Shown: one piece after another, positions 21,225 to 32,041 of the stretch
How positions within the stretch are numbered: position 1 is the stretch's first letter
How the letters are laid out: each line of letters opens with the position of its first letter
Source of the DNA: Phycomyces blakesleeanus NRRL 1555(-)
Taxonomy: Eukaryota > Mucoromycota > Mucoromycetes > Mucorales > Phycomycetaceae
NCBI RefSeq assembly: GCF_001638985.1
Contig: NW_017265187.1
Span: 1-64,000 of the forward strand
Direction: 5' to 3'
Length of the DNA stretch: 64,000 nt
Made by a program: the position numbers and the translations under genes
Notes under the pieces: generated by a model
The model's database searches: none
The model's input: only the letters and a program-made list of their open reading frames with translations
Told to the model about the DNA's origin: nothing

Positions 21225-21501
21225 CAGCTCATGATTGTATAAGACCTTTGTCCACCCAAAGTTTGAATATGGTTTGACGATCTCCACTCTACTGAAACAA
21301 GATATCAAAGTACTGGAGTCCATTCAAGATAAGTGTCTTCGCATGATTGTTGGGGGGCATGCCACGTCCTCCACAACTGTGTTAAAGCACATCTGCAATC
21401 TACCAAGTATGAAGTTCCATGCCGATGCTCTTATTGCCAAGTTCTGTATAAGATTATGCTTTTTGCCAGCCCAGTGCCTCCTGTCTCTTTTGCACCATCA
21501 T
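21225..21501 (+). pseudogene. older LINE ORF2 fragment
   Basis: About 90 codons matching ORF2 of the main LINE downstream of its RT (KTFVHPKFEYG, LESIQDKCLRMIVGGHATSS, LKHICNLPSM), but clearly diverged. A TGA at 21232-21234 replaces the conserved Arg of the main copy (SSRLFKTF versus SS-stop-LYKTF). It starts exactly at the tRNA-derived duplication and is cut at 21501 by a solo LTR. It therefore represents an earlier, 5'-truncated LINE inserted at the same tRNA-Thr position. Confidence 0.85.
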
Positions 21502-22033
21502 TGTTGTAAATGAGTATTGACTACTGCTGTAATTGAGAATAAGTCTGAAGGAAATAATATAAGGCCTCAGCTATTCCAGTCAAAGGTGTCTACTAATTAC
21601 TTTATTATTTAACACACAGGTTTAGCATGCATGATAGTGATTATATTTCATATGATGATATCATCATAATATGGGATACATCAGTGGATTATTATAAGCA
21701 TAATTATAACTCATAAACACATTTACTTTTGATATTAATACTTCATTGGGACTACACACATTTATATAATTAATCATACATTAATTATTCCAAGATCACA
21801 TTGCTCTGATTATGGCTCAGATAGGATCGATTACCTGACCCCAGTCATATAATTTTCCCGATCCAAAATAATATAAATAGCAGTAGTAGTTCAGTGTAGG
21901 AACCTCGTCAAATTTTGATACCAAATCTTTCTCAATAAACAAACCTTACACAAGTTCTGATGAATCTTTGTTCCTCATCTCAAATCTTTAATTCTTTCTT
22001 TTAAAAACTTCTTCAACTTCAACCACCACAACA
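21502..22033 (-). repeat. solo LTR, family D
   Basis: A 532-bp repeat with TGTTGT...ACAACA ends, matching the LTRs at 42289-42818 and 46758-47287 in inverse orientation. Flanks are ATCAT and ATTAT (4 of 5 matching). The left side is LINE and the right side is a family C LTR remnant, so it may have formed by recombination. Confidence 0.88.
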
Positions 22034-22195
22034 ATTATAAATTAGAAAAATATATAAATATCAGTAGATAGTTCCGTGTAGAAAAACAATCGAATATTAT
22101 TATTCTTTACTTTTCTTTTGAAATAAACAACCTATACAAATTCTCACAAATTCTTTTGTCTATATTGTATTTTGCTTTATTTTCTTCTCACAGCA
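22034..22195 (-). repeat. LTR family C fragment
   Basis: Matches, in reverse orientation, the first 165 bp or so of the family C LTR at 27391-28021, ending in TGCTGTGAG on its own strand. The rest of this LTR is missing. Confidence 0.75.
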
Positions 22196-22980
22196 TAAAT
22201 TATACAACAGAAGTAATATGAAACTTATAGTTATAATGTTTTTTATTAAACATATAAGATATATACACTTTCTGAGAATTATTAGTCAAAAATAAAAATC
22301 GATTCAGTGCAAGAATAAATATAAAACTTGGTGCAATTTTCTGCCATTTCTCTTCTTAATTCATCTTTTTTGATGTATTTGGTAAATTCTATTTTTTCAC
22401 CAAATCAATTTTTATTTTTGTATGAATAATATCTGGAAAAAGTATATACCAGCAGGCAAAACACAGAAATGCAGAAAATAAAAAATAATATGCAATTTGA
22501 GTTTTTTTTATCGAAATTTACATTTATATTTTGTGCAAACAAGCTTTGCAAATTGAAGCTAAAGTAAAAATTAAAAGCACAAATTAAAAACGTAAATTTA
22601 AAAAAATATGCAAATTTGATAGAATAGAATGCAAATTAGTTTTCTGTGTGACAGCAAACTGATTCTAAAAAAATGTAAACTCTTTTTTATAAACTGCCAA
22701 CTTTTTTTAAAAAACTGTAAACTTATTTTTATAAACCAGGATCAAATAGAAAAAATCCATTAATCTAAAATTCTGTAAATTATATTTGACTTAATTGTAA
22801 ATCTTATAAATCGTATCTGACAAAAAAGTAAAACTAATAGGCTAAAAAAGGCATGCTATTGGCTATAAAAGTTATGAGTTTGTAACTCGTTACAAGGTTG
22901 GTATTTTAAAGACTGATTTTTAAATAGCAGAAGTTATGAGTACATAACTTGATACAAAGTTAGAGGTATAAATCCTGCCA
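22196..22980. other. AT-rich sequence without recognised genes
   Basis: Very A/T-rich with short poly-A and poly-T runs and no supported reading frame. A 30-nt phrase containing AAGTTATGAGT(T/A)..AACT(C/T) occurs twice around 22869-22960, hinting at a decayed repeat. Nothing else seen. Confidence 0.5.
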
Positions 22981-22984
22981 TTTT

Positions 22985-23167
22985 CTACAGTGCTAGCATC
23001 TAAGACATATTAATGTAGCTATTCTTTTAGCCAGAAATCAAGTATCAATTTGTATAAATAGTCAAGGAATCTATTTAATAAAAAGCATCTTTTATTTCCT
23101 ATCCAAAAACTATTCATAAACTTGACAATCTCTGGTGGTATTGATTCTGCGACTTAGCTACAAGTGG
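22985..23167 (+). repeat. LTR family F, left part, interrupted by MULE 1
   Basis: Reverse complement of the LTR at 43827-44152; shared features include ATAAAAAGCATCTTTTAT and TGGTATTGATTCTGC. It continues after MULE 1 at 27118-27157, where it ends CTTGACA. The family is a divergent relative of the Ty3 LTR A/B family, which has TGTCGTTCC(C/T)GATCTGG and CCACTGGGGATC at the matching positions. Confidence 0.75.
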
Positions 23168-24741
23168 AATACTGTTAGTTCCCCAATGAGAAAAAGAGGT
23201 CACAGCTGAAAAACCAGTTTGATTTTAAAGTTTTTTTGTAAAGTCAATTTTTTAAATAAAATAAAATATAAGATATAGAAATATGAAAATATGAAAATAA
23301 AAGATAATAAAAAAGATTGAAAAAAAAACTATATTTGTCTACAAGGACGGAACTGAGAGGGAGTGCCATGTTCTTTAAGTTTGTTGTATGCAGACTTCAA
23401 TGGCATTAAGAATTCTTCCAAATCTCTTGGACTATCTTTATACTCTGCCATTTTTTCTTGAGCTCAATAGCATACAGTTGAATATGCTTGTCAATATCAG
23501 CTGATATCTCATCAGAGAGAAGAGAAAAGTCAACTACTGTAGTATTTTTGGCAAAAGAAGTATTAGTAGAAGAAGCAGAAGAGAGATTCTGACAGAGAGA
23601 ATAAGACACTTGTAGCACTCAGTTGACAAGGAAGATGTGTTTGCAAAGTTTGGCAGTGTCAGGGCAGATGCAGTTTTGTAAAAAACTATTTTTGTACTTA
23701 ATATTATAAAAGATAAGATCAGTAGTAAAACATCTGCATGTATATAAGAACTTGCTTTGTTGCTCTACCATTGAATCTGCTAATTTTTATTCACCCAAAA
23801 GTACTTTTCTTTGTGTCTTTTCTTTTTGCTATGAAAGACTTATGGCTTGGAACCCAAACATTGTTCTAATGTTATCTTGTCTGTAATCAAGGGTCAAGAC
23901 TTTTGCAAGAGGATAAATAAGTCTATCAATATAGAGAGATCTCGCACATCAAAAATAAAATGTCTTTAACTGGTTGTGATATGATTCTATGAAGTTGTTC
24001 ATGTGAAACGTGACCAGCTATTGTTTAGAACATTCATACTGTCAGTAAGAAATTAATCCAAGATAATTAATAGCATACATACTTGTCTCCATGCTTTACT
24101 CCAAAGCTGTTTTTTTGGGATCCCCATTTTTTCAAAATAAGCAATAAACGTTTCATAATCTTTGCATTTCTCAAGAAATGAATTATACAAATTATTGAAA
24201 GCAACAGAGGTAGAAGCATACATCATGTTGTTTAAAGCAGCTTGAATAATATTACATGCAATATTAGAATCTTGAGTAGAGTTAACTACTTTAATCTATA
24301 TAGAGATATTATAAGATATATATCAGTAATTAAAAATATATTTCATTTATATGCTTTTTTACGTTTACTTCCCATGCTCTTTTAATATGCCAATGACGTA
24401 ATATAAGATCAACTTCATTTCTAAAAACCTTGCCAATTGCTCTAATCTCGGCAGAACTGCAGTCAATCATTATTCTCTTAACATTTAAAACAAAGTTGTT
24501 GCTTAACCATATTAATCATTATGCCACAGTAGAAGACATTTTATGATTTGTTATAAAAAACAGACTGGTAATCCCTCATTTGTAACAGGACTGCAAACAA
24601 CAATTGTATAGAGATAACAATCTTTGGGATCTTCATCTGGAACAGTTTTGAATGACTTGCTTGTCTTATGAGTAGAGTCAATACACTATTGTTCAGAGTT
24701 TTGAAGATACTAATTGAATAAGAATCAGAATCAATAACAAT

Positions 24742-24782
24742 ATATAATATAATATAATATAATATAATATAATATAATATAA
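24742..24782. repeat. (TAATA)n microsatellite
   Basis: About eight copies of ATAAT/TAATA in the MULE 1 remnant. Confidence 0.9.
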
Positions 24783-25404
24783 ATGATATGATTATTTACT
24801 TCTTTCTGCTAATTGGAAACCCAAGAAACAAGGAAGGGTCTATCATCTTCATGAGCTTGAAAGAGTGTGCTATTCCCACTTTCCCTCAGCTCTTGTACCT
24901 ATAGTCTGACACTTTCACAATGATCTACATTTTTTCTCAAGAGTTTTATCATTCGATCATTAATTATATTTCTGACATACTGATAGTCAATCAAAAGAGA
25001 AGAAGGGAAAGAAGATCTATCACCAGCTTGTTCAAGCTATGTAATTAGAAATCAGAGAAAGAAAACACTTAAAAAATTTTATGAAATATTTACTTCAAGA
25101 AGTCTGTCTTCACTTATTCTTAACATGTTTTTAATGGATTTCCAATCTATATTTTGGTTAACAAGCTCTTTGACCCATTGCTTCAGTTTATCAAGTAATC
25201 TAGAAGCACTGATCTCTTCAATCTTGAAAGGATCATGTTCAGGATGTTGTCAGTTATACTTTACAAGAATTGCACCATCAGTTAACACATGCTTATAAAT
25301 GCTGGCAGGACAATCAATCTTAATAGACTTGGTTACTCTGGCACATTTTTGGGCAGGCTTGGAAGAAGACTGTTTTTTTTGTGGTTTTCCAGCGTGATCA
25401 TATA

Positions 25405-26749
25405 CAGTCTCATCAATTAAATGAAAGAAAATTTTAGCTTCCGCCAAAGTGAAAAAATAACATCCTTAACTCTCTCCTCATTGTTTGTCTACTTTTACTT
25501 AAGAAACCACTTTCAAAATCATTGGAATAAGAATATATAACCTTTAAATATTAAGAAAAATAATTTTTATTGAAAGTTTAATATTTAGTAACATCACTAC
25601 GGGCTTTCTTCATACGGGCTATACGAGTTGGCATAGACATGCAGTAGGCCTTGCATACTGCAACCGGTATTTTCTTCCATTCTTCATGGATAACCTTGTC
25701 TAGCTCCTTAATAGTTCTTGGAGCTGGTACTCTTGCCCTTACCATCCGACCCAAATGAGGCCATAGGTTCTCAATAGGACTGAGATCTGGGCTATTCGGC
25801 GGCCATTCCATTATTGGTACATTATGGATCTTTTTCCAGTTCTCAACAAGTTTTGACTTATGACAAGGGGCATTGTCTTCTTGGTAAATAAACTCCCCGT
25901 CATGTCTTTCACTTAGGCGACCATAAAATAGGAGCAACTTTCTTTCCAAAAGATTTATATAGCCAAATTGGTCAAGGCTGTTAATAATTGTTTTTAGTGG
26001 GACTACTCCTCCTGCCCACACACAGCCCCAAACCATCACCAAACCACCTCCAAACTGTACTCTAGGCATGATACAATCAGACTTGAACTTCTCCAGAGGA
26101 AAGCACCAAATTCTAAGGTTTCCATCCTTTGGGAAAACTATAAAGCGAGACTCATCGCTCCAAATCATACAATCCCATCTTTGATTGGTTTCTTTGCAAC
26201 GTTTAGCAAACAACAATTGTTTCTTTTTATGTGCTCTGGATAGCTTTGGCTTAAACACAGGATGGCAAGAAGACATTCCGATCTTACGAATAGCTTTGCA
26301 GATGGTATTCTTGCAAATGTACTTGCCAATCATGAGTCTCATGGCGTTTGTGAGTTCTCCAAGTGTGACATTATGATCTTTCTTCATTTTGTTTTTAAGC
26401 TGGTGTAAATCTCTCTCACCCAAAATTGATGGACGTCCTTGGCGTTTTTCTGTTAATGGCGTGCCATTCTGTTTCCATCTTTGAACTGTGCTATGTACAG
26501 TTGTCATGGGTACGCCTGTCTTCTCCGAAATGGCAGTCAATGAAATATTATGGAGAGCACCACCAATAATAAGTCCTTTTTCATAGTCTGAAAGCTCTTT
26601 TCATTTCTTAGGAATACTTTTATTGATTTGCTGAGACATTGTGAGATTTGAATGAGAAGAGTTTTTAAAAAAAGCACAACAACTTTACATTAAAGATGTT
26701 CTATTTAGTTGAGTTTAAACTTTTTTCTTTCATTTATTGTATGGGTCTG
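25405..26749 (-). mobile_element. Tc1-type transposon inserted in MULE 1
   Basis: A 1345-bp element with imperfect terminal inverted repeats of about 26 bp (CAGTCTCATCAATTAAATG and, from the other end, CAGACCCATACAATAAATG, both followed by AAAGAAAA), flanked by TA on both sides. It splits the MULE 1 frame between the peptide KTVTYL and HAGKPQKK, which are adjacent in MULE 2. It encodes one DD34E transposase. Confidence 0.88.
25578..26639 (-). pseudogene. Tc1-family DD34E transposase (one in-frame TGA)
   Basis: The frame from the ATG at 26637-26639 encodes about 353 residues. An N-terminal helix-turn-helix pair with a GRPR-like linker (KRQGRPSIL) binds the inverted repeats. The catalytic core has IWSDESRF (first Asp), QEDNAPCH (second Asp) and SPDLSPIENLW (Glu), with 34 residues between the last two. 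That spacing is DD34E, the Tc1 signature. A TGA at codon 13 (26601-26603) interrupts the start; the 320 codons from 26540 on are open. It would need readthrough or a later start to be active, so I call it a pseudogene despite its good preservation. Confidence 0.9.
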
Positions 26750-27117
26750 TAGATAAGTAACTGTTTTTATTTTAAGTAGTTTTTTGAGACGTTGTCCAAC
26801 AAAGATAAGATTTTTTGGGTGTTTATAAAAACAGTGATAAACCCAATTGACATGCTTCTTTGCTATATTATTAAGCCATGCTGTAAATTCATTCTTGGAC
26901 AAAAGGTTGAAAGAGCTAACAGATTCTATTTAATCTGGAATAATACGATGATCATAATTGGTTGTACTATCAAAGGTCAACATTTCAAGATTAGAGAAAG
27001 AATTACATATTGAAGAAGAGATTTTAAGGGGTATGCGCATAATAAAAGTATGTCCATATAAAATGAGCAAAAAAACATTGTGACTTTTTTTCTGGTTGGG
27101 GAATTACTGTTACTGAT

Positions 27118-27157
27118 TACAAATGCCAGAAAAGAAATACCAGATTGAGACTTGACA
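27118..27157 (+). repeat. LTR family F, right part
   Basis: Continues the LTR interrupted by MULE 1 and ends CTTGACA. It lies 19 bp left of the A/B LTR composite near tRNA-Cys. Confidence 0.7.
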
Positions 27158-27390
27158 AAAATAATATCTGTCATTTTGTCATTCCCGATCTGGGTTGGTC
27201 TTCCTTTTACTATAACAAAGTCAAAAGGTCAAACCCACTGGGGATCAAGGAGTATACGTAAAATCAAAGAGAGAATAAAAGATACTTTTTATTGATATGA
27301 ATTGAATTGTCTTATATAGTTTTCTAAACTAATACTACGCATTATCTGCAGTAGTTATTATTTATATTTAATTAAAGAAATAGTCATTAT

Positions 27391-28021
27391 TGTTGTGGGG
27401 AGAAAATAAAGCAAAATATAATATAGACGAAAGAATTCGTGAGAACTTGTGTAGGTTGTTTATTTCAAAAGAAAAGTAAAGAATGATAAAATTCGATTGT
27501 CTTTCTACACGGAACTATCTACTGATATTTATATGTTTTTCTAATTTGTAATTCAGTGTGTGCTTAAGTAATCTTTATCACGATGAGTCATCTTCCAGGA
27601 GTATTGTTCTTCTGGAAAGATCCGGAAAGACCAATTGATATGATACTTCTCCAGTCAGATCAGTCCAAGAGTTTTGGTAAAGAAGAGCATTTATGCTATT
27701 GGTAATATTTTAGTATTCCGACCCAGATACTCGGGTAATGATTCATAATATTAGATAGTTGTAGTTGTAGTCTCTCAATTAAGTATTTGTATAATAAAAG
27801 AAATATGTAGATGAAATATAATGATGTCATATATATAATGTATATGTATTTGTATATCCCATGTCATGGTGATAATAATAAATAATCAATTATGTGTATG
27901 ATGATCTGTGTATTAGATAATATCATAAAGGGAGATCCATTTGACTGGAATAGCTGAGGATATTATTTTATCCTTCAGTCTTACTCTCAGATTCCGCAGT
28001 AATCAATACTCATTCACAACA
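27391..28021 (+). repeat. solo LTR, family C
   Basis: A 631-bp repeat with TGTTGT...CACAACA ends, flanked by a perfect 5-bp duplication ATTAT (27386-27390 and 28022-28026). It inserted into the subtype A LTR. Confidence 0.92.
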
Positions 28022-28085
28022 ATTATACTGCGGTTAATGCACAGGAAGATATTACTGCGCATAAAGAAGTACTGCGGTTAACTAT

Positions 28086-28447
28086 TGTCGTTCCTGATCT
28101 GGGATGGTCTTCCTTTTACTATAGCAAAGTCAAAAGGTCAAACCCACTGGGGATCGGAAAGTATATGTAAAATCGAAGAGAGGATAAAAGGTGCTTTTTA
28201 TTGATAGGAATTGAATTGTCTTATATAGTTTTCTAAACTAATACTGCGCATTATCTGCAGTAAACTATTATACTCTATTTAATTACAAAAGAAGTCCTTT
28301 TACTGCGGTTGATGCTCAGAAGATGTTACTGTGGTTAATCTTTACAAGACATTACTGCGATTCGTTATCTATGAGGTATCTTTGACATACAGAACTGCTG
28401 CGGTCAATTATCCCGATTTCTCGGATTCATCAAAATAATGTCCGACA
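28086..28447 (-). repeat. Ty3 LTR subtype B beside tRNA-Cys
   Basis: A 362-bp repeat nearly identical to the LTR at 9065-9426 with the same TGTCG...CGACA ends. It ends 21 bp from the 3' end of tRNA-Cys, just beyond the T-run terminator. Confidence 0.93.
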
Positions 28448-28468
28448 ATTTGACGAATCAACACAAAA

Positions 28469-28540
28469 AGGACCCACCGTGATTTGAACACGGGACCTTA
28501 GGATCTGCAATCCCACGCTCTACCGCTGAGCTATAAGTCC
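28469..28540 (-). tRNA. tRNA-Cys (anticodon GCA)
   Basis: Cloverleaf: acceptor GGACTTA with TGGGTCC, D-arm GCTC/GAGC, anticodon stem TGGGA/TCCTA with loop TTGCAGA (GCA), T-arm CCGTG-TTCAAAT-CACGG. The discriminator is U73, a known Cys identity element. The transcribed strand has TTTTT directly after the gene (28464-28468), a Pol III terminator. No intron. Confidence 0.95.
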
Positions 28541-29398
28541 ATAGCTGATATGCCAAAAGAGTTGTAAAATTTTTTAACATTAACAAAAAACACATATTTG
28601 TTTGATGGGACGTCAACTTATGGACAGACTATTAAGTTATGGACAGTGCAAGGTCGTGACTCCATCTCTGGACATAACAAAATCCGATTTCTTGGATTTA
28701 TTTTCTCTCTCCCTCTTTTTCCTTTTTTCTTGCTATCGACATTTAAATTCCTGCTGGACTTTAAATGCTTTTCCTCTTTTTTTCTATTTTTTCCTTGATT
28801 TTTATTTCCTTTTTAGCTTGCTTCCCTTTGCATTGCACTTGTTTCTTTACACTTCTTGATATTACTTCTTTAGTATGCTTCCCGAGAGTTCATTTTTTTA
28901 GTAGTTTGATTATTTTTATTTTTAATTATTTTTGATTATTTCCTTTTGTGATTATGCCTGAAGACCTGTACACTCTTGTAAATAATTATCATTTAGCATA
29001 AAATGTATCTAGATTGTCACCTTGTATACAGTTGTCAATTAGTATATAAGAGAGATGTTTTTATCCCAATAAAATTCATTCAGTTTTTCTCTATATTTCT
29101 TTTGAACATTGTCACTGAGCTTGAGCTATTGTCCTGCGGGAAATACTAAGTTGCACACTGTTAGGATCTACAAGTACTGTCTCACCCTTTGTCTGCCTGT
29201 CTGCTTGTCCATTGTCTGTTTGTCTGTTGTCCATATATCTGTTTCCATCCATTTAAAGTCCCGTTTATTGTCTAAATTCCTTTTTGTTGGATTGTTCTGA
29301 GCAAAATCACAAGAATATAACTATATATATAATATATATTATATTTCTAACCAGTTGCTACTATGACTAAAAAAGTAGTAACATGTTACTACTTTAGT
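28541..29398. other. pyrimidine-rich AT sequence without recognised genes
   Basis: Includes Tyr/Phe-rich spurious frames from T/C runs (28690-28860) and a TGTCTG-rich patch (29185-29235). No coding or RNA signature found. Confidence 0.5.
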
Positions 29399-29584
29399 GG
29401 CATAACTGCCATTTTTTACATAATAAAAAATGTCAGATTTGACTCTGTATAGCGCGATTAGAGGCATAGTTGTCATTTTTTTTAAAAGACCAAGGTTCAT
29501 TTGTTTTTTTTTTTGTTTTTTTTTGCTCCACTGTATCCAATACCAGTATACTCCCTTGTTTTATCTTTGCCATATTAAATGAAC

Positions 29585-29650
29585 CATTTATTGAATTGAA
29601 TTAAATTGAATTGAATTGAAATGAATTAGAATGAATTGAATAGAATAAAA
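29585..29650. repeat. (GAATT)n degenerate microsatellite
   Basis: Imperfect copies of TTGAA/GAATT at the left side of T2. Confidence 0.8.
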
Positions 29651-30623
29651 TTTTGCTTCAATTTATGTTTTATTATATGATAGCAGTACTACTAAAAACC
29701 TGTCTATTGGAACTTGCAAAAAAGATATGATATTATTTGGCTACTGCAGAGGTATGTAGTAAAAACCTTTTATCCCAAATGCATTTCATGTGTTTTGAGT
29801 ACTGCGATATAGACTAGATGACCTTCTTTAATTCTTACTGGTTTCTGTAAATATATCAATGTTAGAGAAAAAATAAATAAATAGGCATACTAATGTAGTG
29901 CTTACCTTTATGTAATATGCTTGATAGCTTCAAATAATAATTTTTTGCTATAAATATATATATATTAGAAAATAATATTAATATGTAAGCTTCTTATGTT
30001 ATTAAAGAGTGTTAGAGTGTCTACAAGACAAGTGAAAAAAGCAGTGAGTATCACTCAAAATTATTACCAAATAAAACCCAAAAAAAAATTTGAACCATAC
30101 AATATAAAGTCAAGTTGAATCTAGTTGAGAATTGAATGAGCACTGTTTTATAAACACGAGATGTATATTCTATCAAAGTACTTACATAGAATATAATAAT
30201 TATCAAGTATAACATAGCAGCACAAGAGTATTATTAGTTTTTTTTATGTTCTTTAAAAAAAGAATCTATTGTGTTTCATTCAAAAATTAATTGTAGCAAT
30301 GCTGCAGATATTGTACATTAGTTTTAAATGCTGATGACTATATAGATATCAATCATATAAAAAAGGGTTACACATCTTTATTTAAAAAGAAAGGAAGTAA
30401 AAAAAAACAAGAGAAAGGAAGAGAGAAGAAGAAAAAAAATATAAAAACTGAATTAAAAATACACTAGAAAATATTTTGAACCAATCAAAACCTCCTATGA
30501 TCTTCGGCTTCTCTTGTGTGCTGGCTTAACACTTATTTCTGCCAGAGGAGACCTTTATAAAAAAGTAAAAGGTTTATATTAGATTCGTATTGACAGCATC
30601 AAACCAGCAGAAACCATGGCAAC

Positions 30624-31524
30624 TCACAGCACATCCACCATAATAGGCAACTTGTCACCATTCATTTCTGACATATTATCAGAAGATAATGAAGAATCAT
30701 TTGCATCTTGCTGTGCCTACATATTTTTTTAAATGTTAATTAAAATATATGAATGAAACATTTTGATTAATAAACTTACGTTGTTCTTCTCTACCATTCT
30801 TTTTTTTTGCTTCTGGTTGTCACTTTTGAAGCTTCCCCAGAGAAGGCTTTTTACATACCACATGCTCTTGCATTTGTAAATAGCAAAGCTGCTATCCTTT
30901 GCCAGTCTCTCCAATTGCATCATGTAGTACTTCCAGTGCTTTGCCAGGATACTTTTCCATTCTTTACTGAAAGCAGGAAAGACCTTGTCAAGCAGGTCAT
31001 GCTTGATGCTACGACTCAAAGTCTTAAGCTGTAGTCGCTTCATTGTCAAATTGCTGTCCAAAAGAAGTACTAGTTGAGGCAAAGGTTGTCCTCCCGGAAT
31101 TTCTTTGCAGCATGCTTTCCAGTCTTGTTCATGAAGCAACTGCAACAACAAATTGTATTTCTGGGCTTCGTTTTTCCCTTTGAAATTGCCACCTGTGCTA
31201 ATTACTTGCTTGTCAAGCTGGTCAGGATACTCGGTGAATTGAGACCTTTTCACAGACTCAGCAACACATTCAAGAGCTACCAAAGAGAAAATTGTATACC
31301 ATAATATTAATAAGGCAAGCGAATGTACTAGAATATAGTAAATATGTCTTACCACTTTGTTCAATGATGCTTTGTTGCATTGTACTAAGGTCTTCTGCGC
31401 TTACAGTTGGGGCAAATTGTTTGCTAAACTGATCTTGAAGTATGCGTACCATTTGCTTTATTTCAGCAATATCAATTTCAATTTTTCTGACAGAGTTTAT
31501 GAGTGTGGTGTTGATATCAGACAT
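30624..31524 (-). CDS. T2 accessory gene (three exons), unknown function
   Basis: Exons 31353-31524, 30780-31276 and 30624-30716 on the minus strand, with GTAAG donors and TAG acceptors, give about 250 residues without a stop. The N-terminus is a coiled-coil-like heptad stretch (INSVRKIEIDIAEIKQMVRILQ split around Ile/Leu positions); the middle is rich in Leu, Lys and Trp; the C-terminus is acidic and Ser rich. No known domain. It is divergent from the T2 transposase gene with about 520 bp between starts, so the two probably share a promoter region. Role unknown; a DNA-binding or complex-forming partner of the transposase is a guess. Confidence 0.55.
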
Positions 31525-32041
31525 TTTTGAATTATTGTTTTTAAGAAAGATAAAGTTAATAAAAGTTGTACTTCCCATAATATATATATTTCATAATGCT
31601 TACTTGTTTAACTTTCTGAAAAAAATATAAATCAACTTAACCATAAACATATAGTTGCTACAATATTATTTTTTTAATTTTTGGTGCCAGAATATTTTAC
31701 CAATTAAAATAATAACATCAGTATAGATGGACTATATAATAGTAACACGATGTTTAAATACTATAAAGTTAATTAATTGTTAAGCATTGATCTTTTAAAG
31801 TAAATACTATTATAGATATACTTATATCATACTTGTTGTCATTATTAATCAAGATGTGTTTTAACTAATATTGTCATTATTGTCTTTATTGTTGTATCAT
31901 TATTACAAGAATTTGTTTTAAAAAAAAACATTTTGTCTCAAAAGAAAAGTATATAAACCTCTCTTTTACATTACAAGAATATCATCAAAAACCTCTTTAC
32001 ACTTTAATATCATATATTAAATACTTACCAAAACAATCAAT

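Larger units (their letters stand above)
23337..27008 (-). pseudogene. MULE 1 transposase remnants
   Basis: Pieces in several frames match MULE 2 in order. N-terminal WVYHCFYKHPKNLIFVGQ lies near 26790-26870, then HAGKPQKK and KSIKIDCPASIYKHVLTDG at 25250-25400, then WVKELVNQNIDWKSIKNM around 25100-25190, and a C-terminal KSAYNKLKEHGTPSQF at 23350-23400. Many stops and frameshifts make this non-functional. The family call rests on the order shared with MULE 2 and on the FAR1/MULE-like N-terminal pattern; the catalytic domain is too eroded to show all acidic residues. Confidence 0.65.
23168..27117 (-). mobile_element. Mutator-like element MULE 1
   Basis: Related ends (left containing TTAGTTCCCCAATGAGAAAA, right on the opposite strand TAATTCCCCAACCAGAAAA) flank decayed transposase sequence on the minus strand. 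The flanks TACAAGTGG (23159-23167) and TACAAATGC (27118-27126) fit the 9-bp target duplication typical of MULEs (7 of 9). The two outer pieces join into a continuous family F LTR, as seen uninterrupted near 43866. A Tc1 element lies inside. Confidence 0.78.
27177..28447 (-). mobile_element. nested Ty3-like LTR composite (A LTR with C inserted, then B LTR)
   Basis: Subtype A LTR sequence (27177-27390 and 28022-28085) is interrupted by a family C LTR and followed directly by a full subtype B LTR (28086-28447). The whole composite is flanked by ATTT at 27173-27176 and 28448-28451, a perfect 4-bp target duplication. It therefore behaves as one insertion whose internal region and part of the A LTR were lost. 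Orientation is the same as that of the elements beside tRNA-Thr. Confidence 0.85.

Noticed and set aside
28598..28859. Two overlapping Phe/Leu-rich frames downstream-side of T2
   Set aside because: Composition artefact of T-rich DNA; the two frames overlap and neither has motifs.
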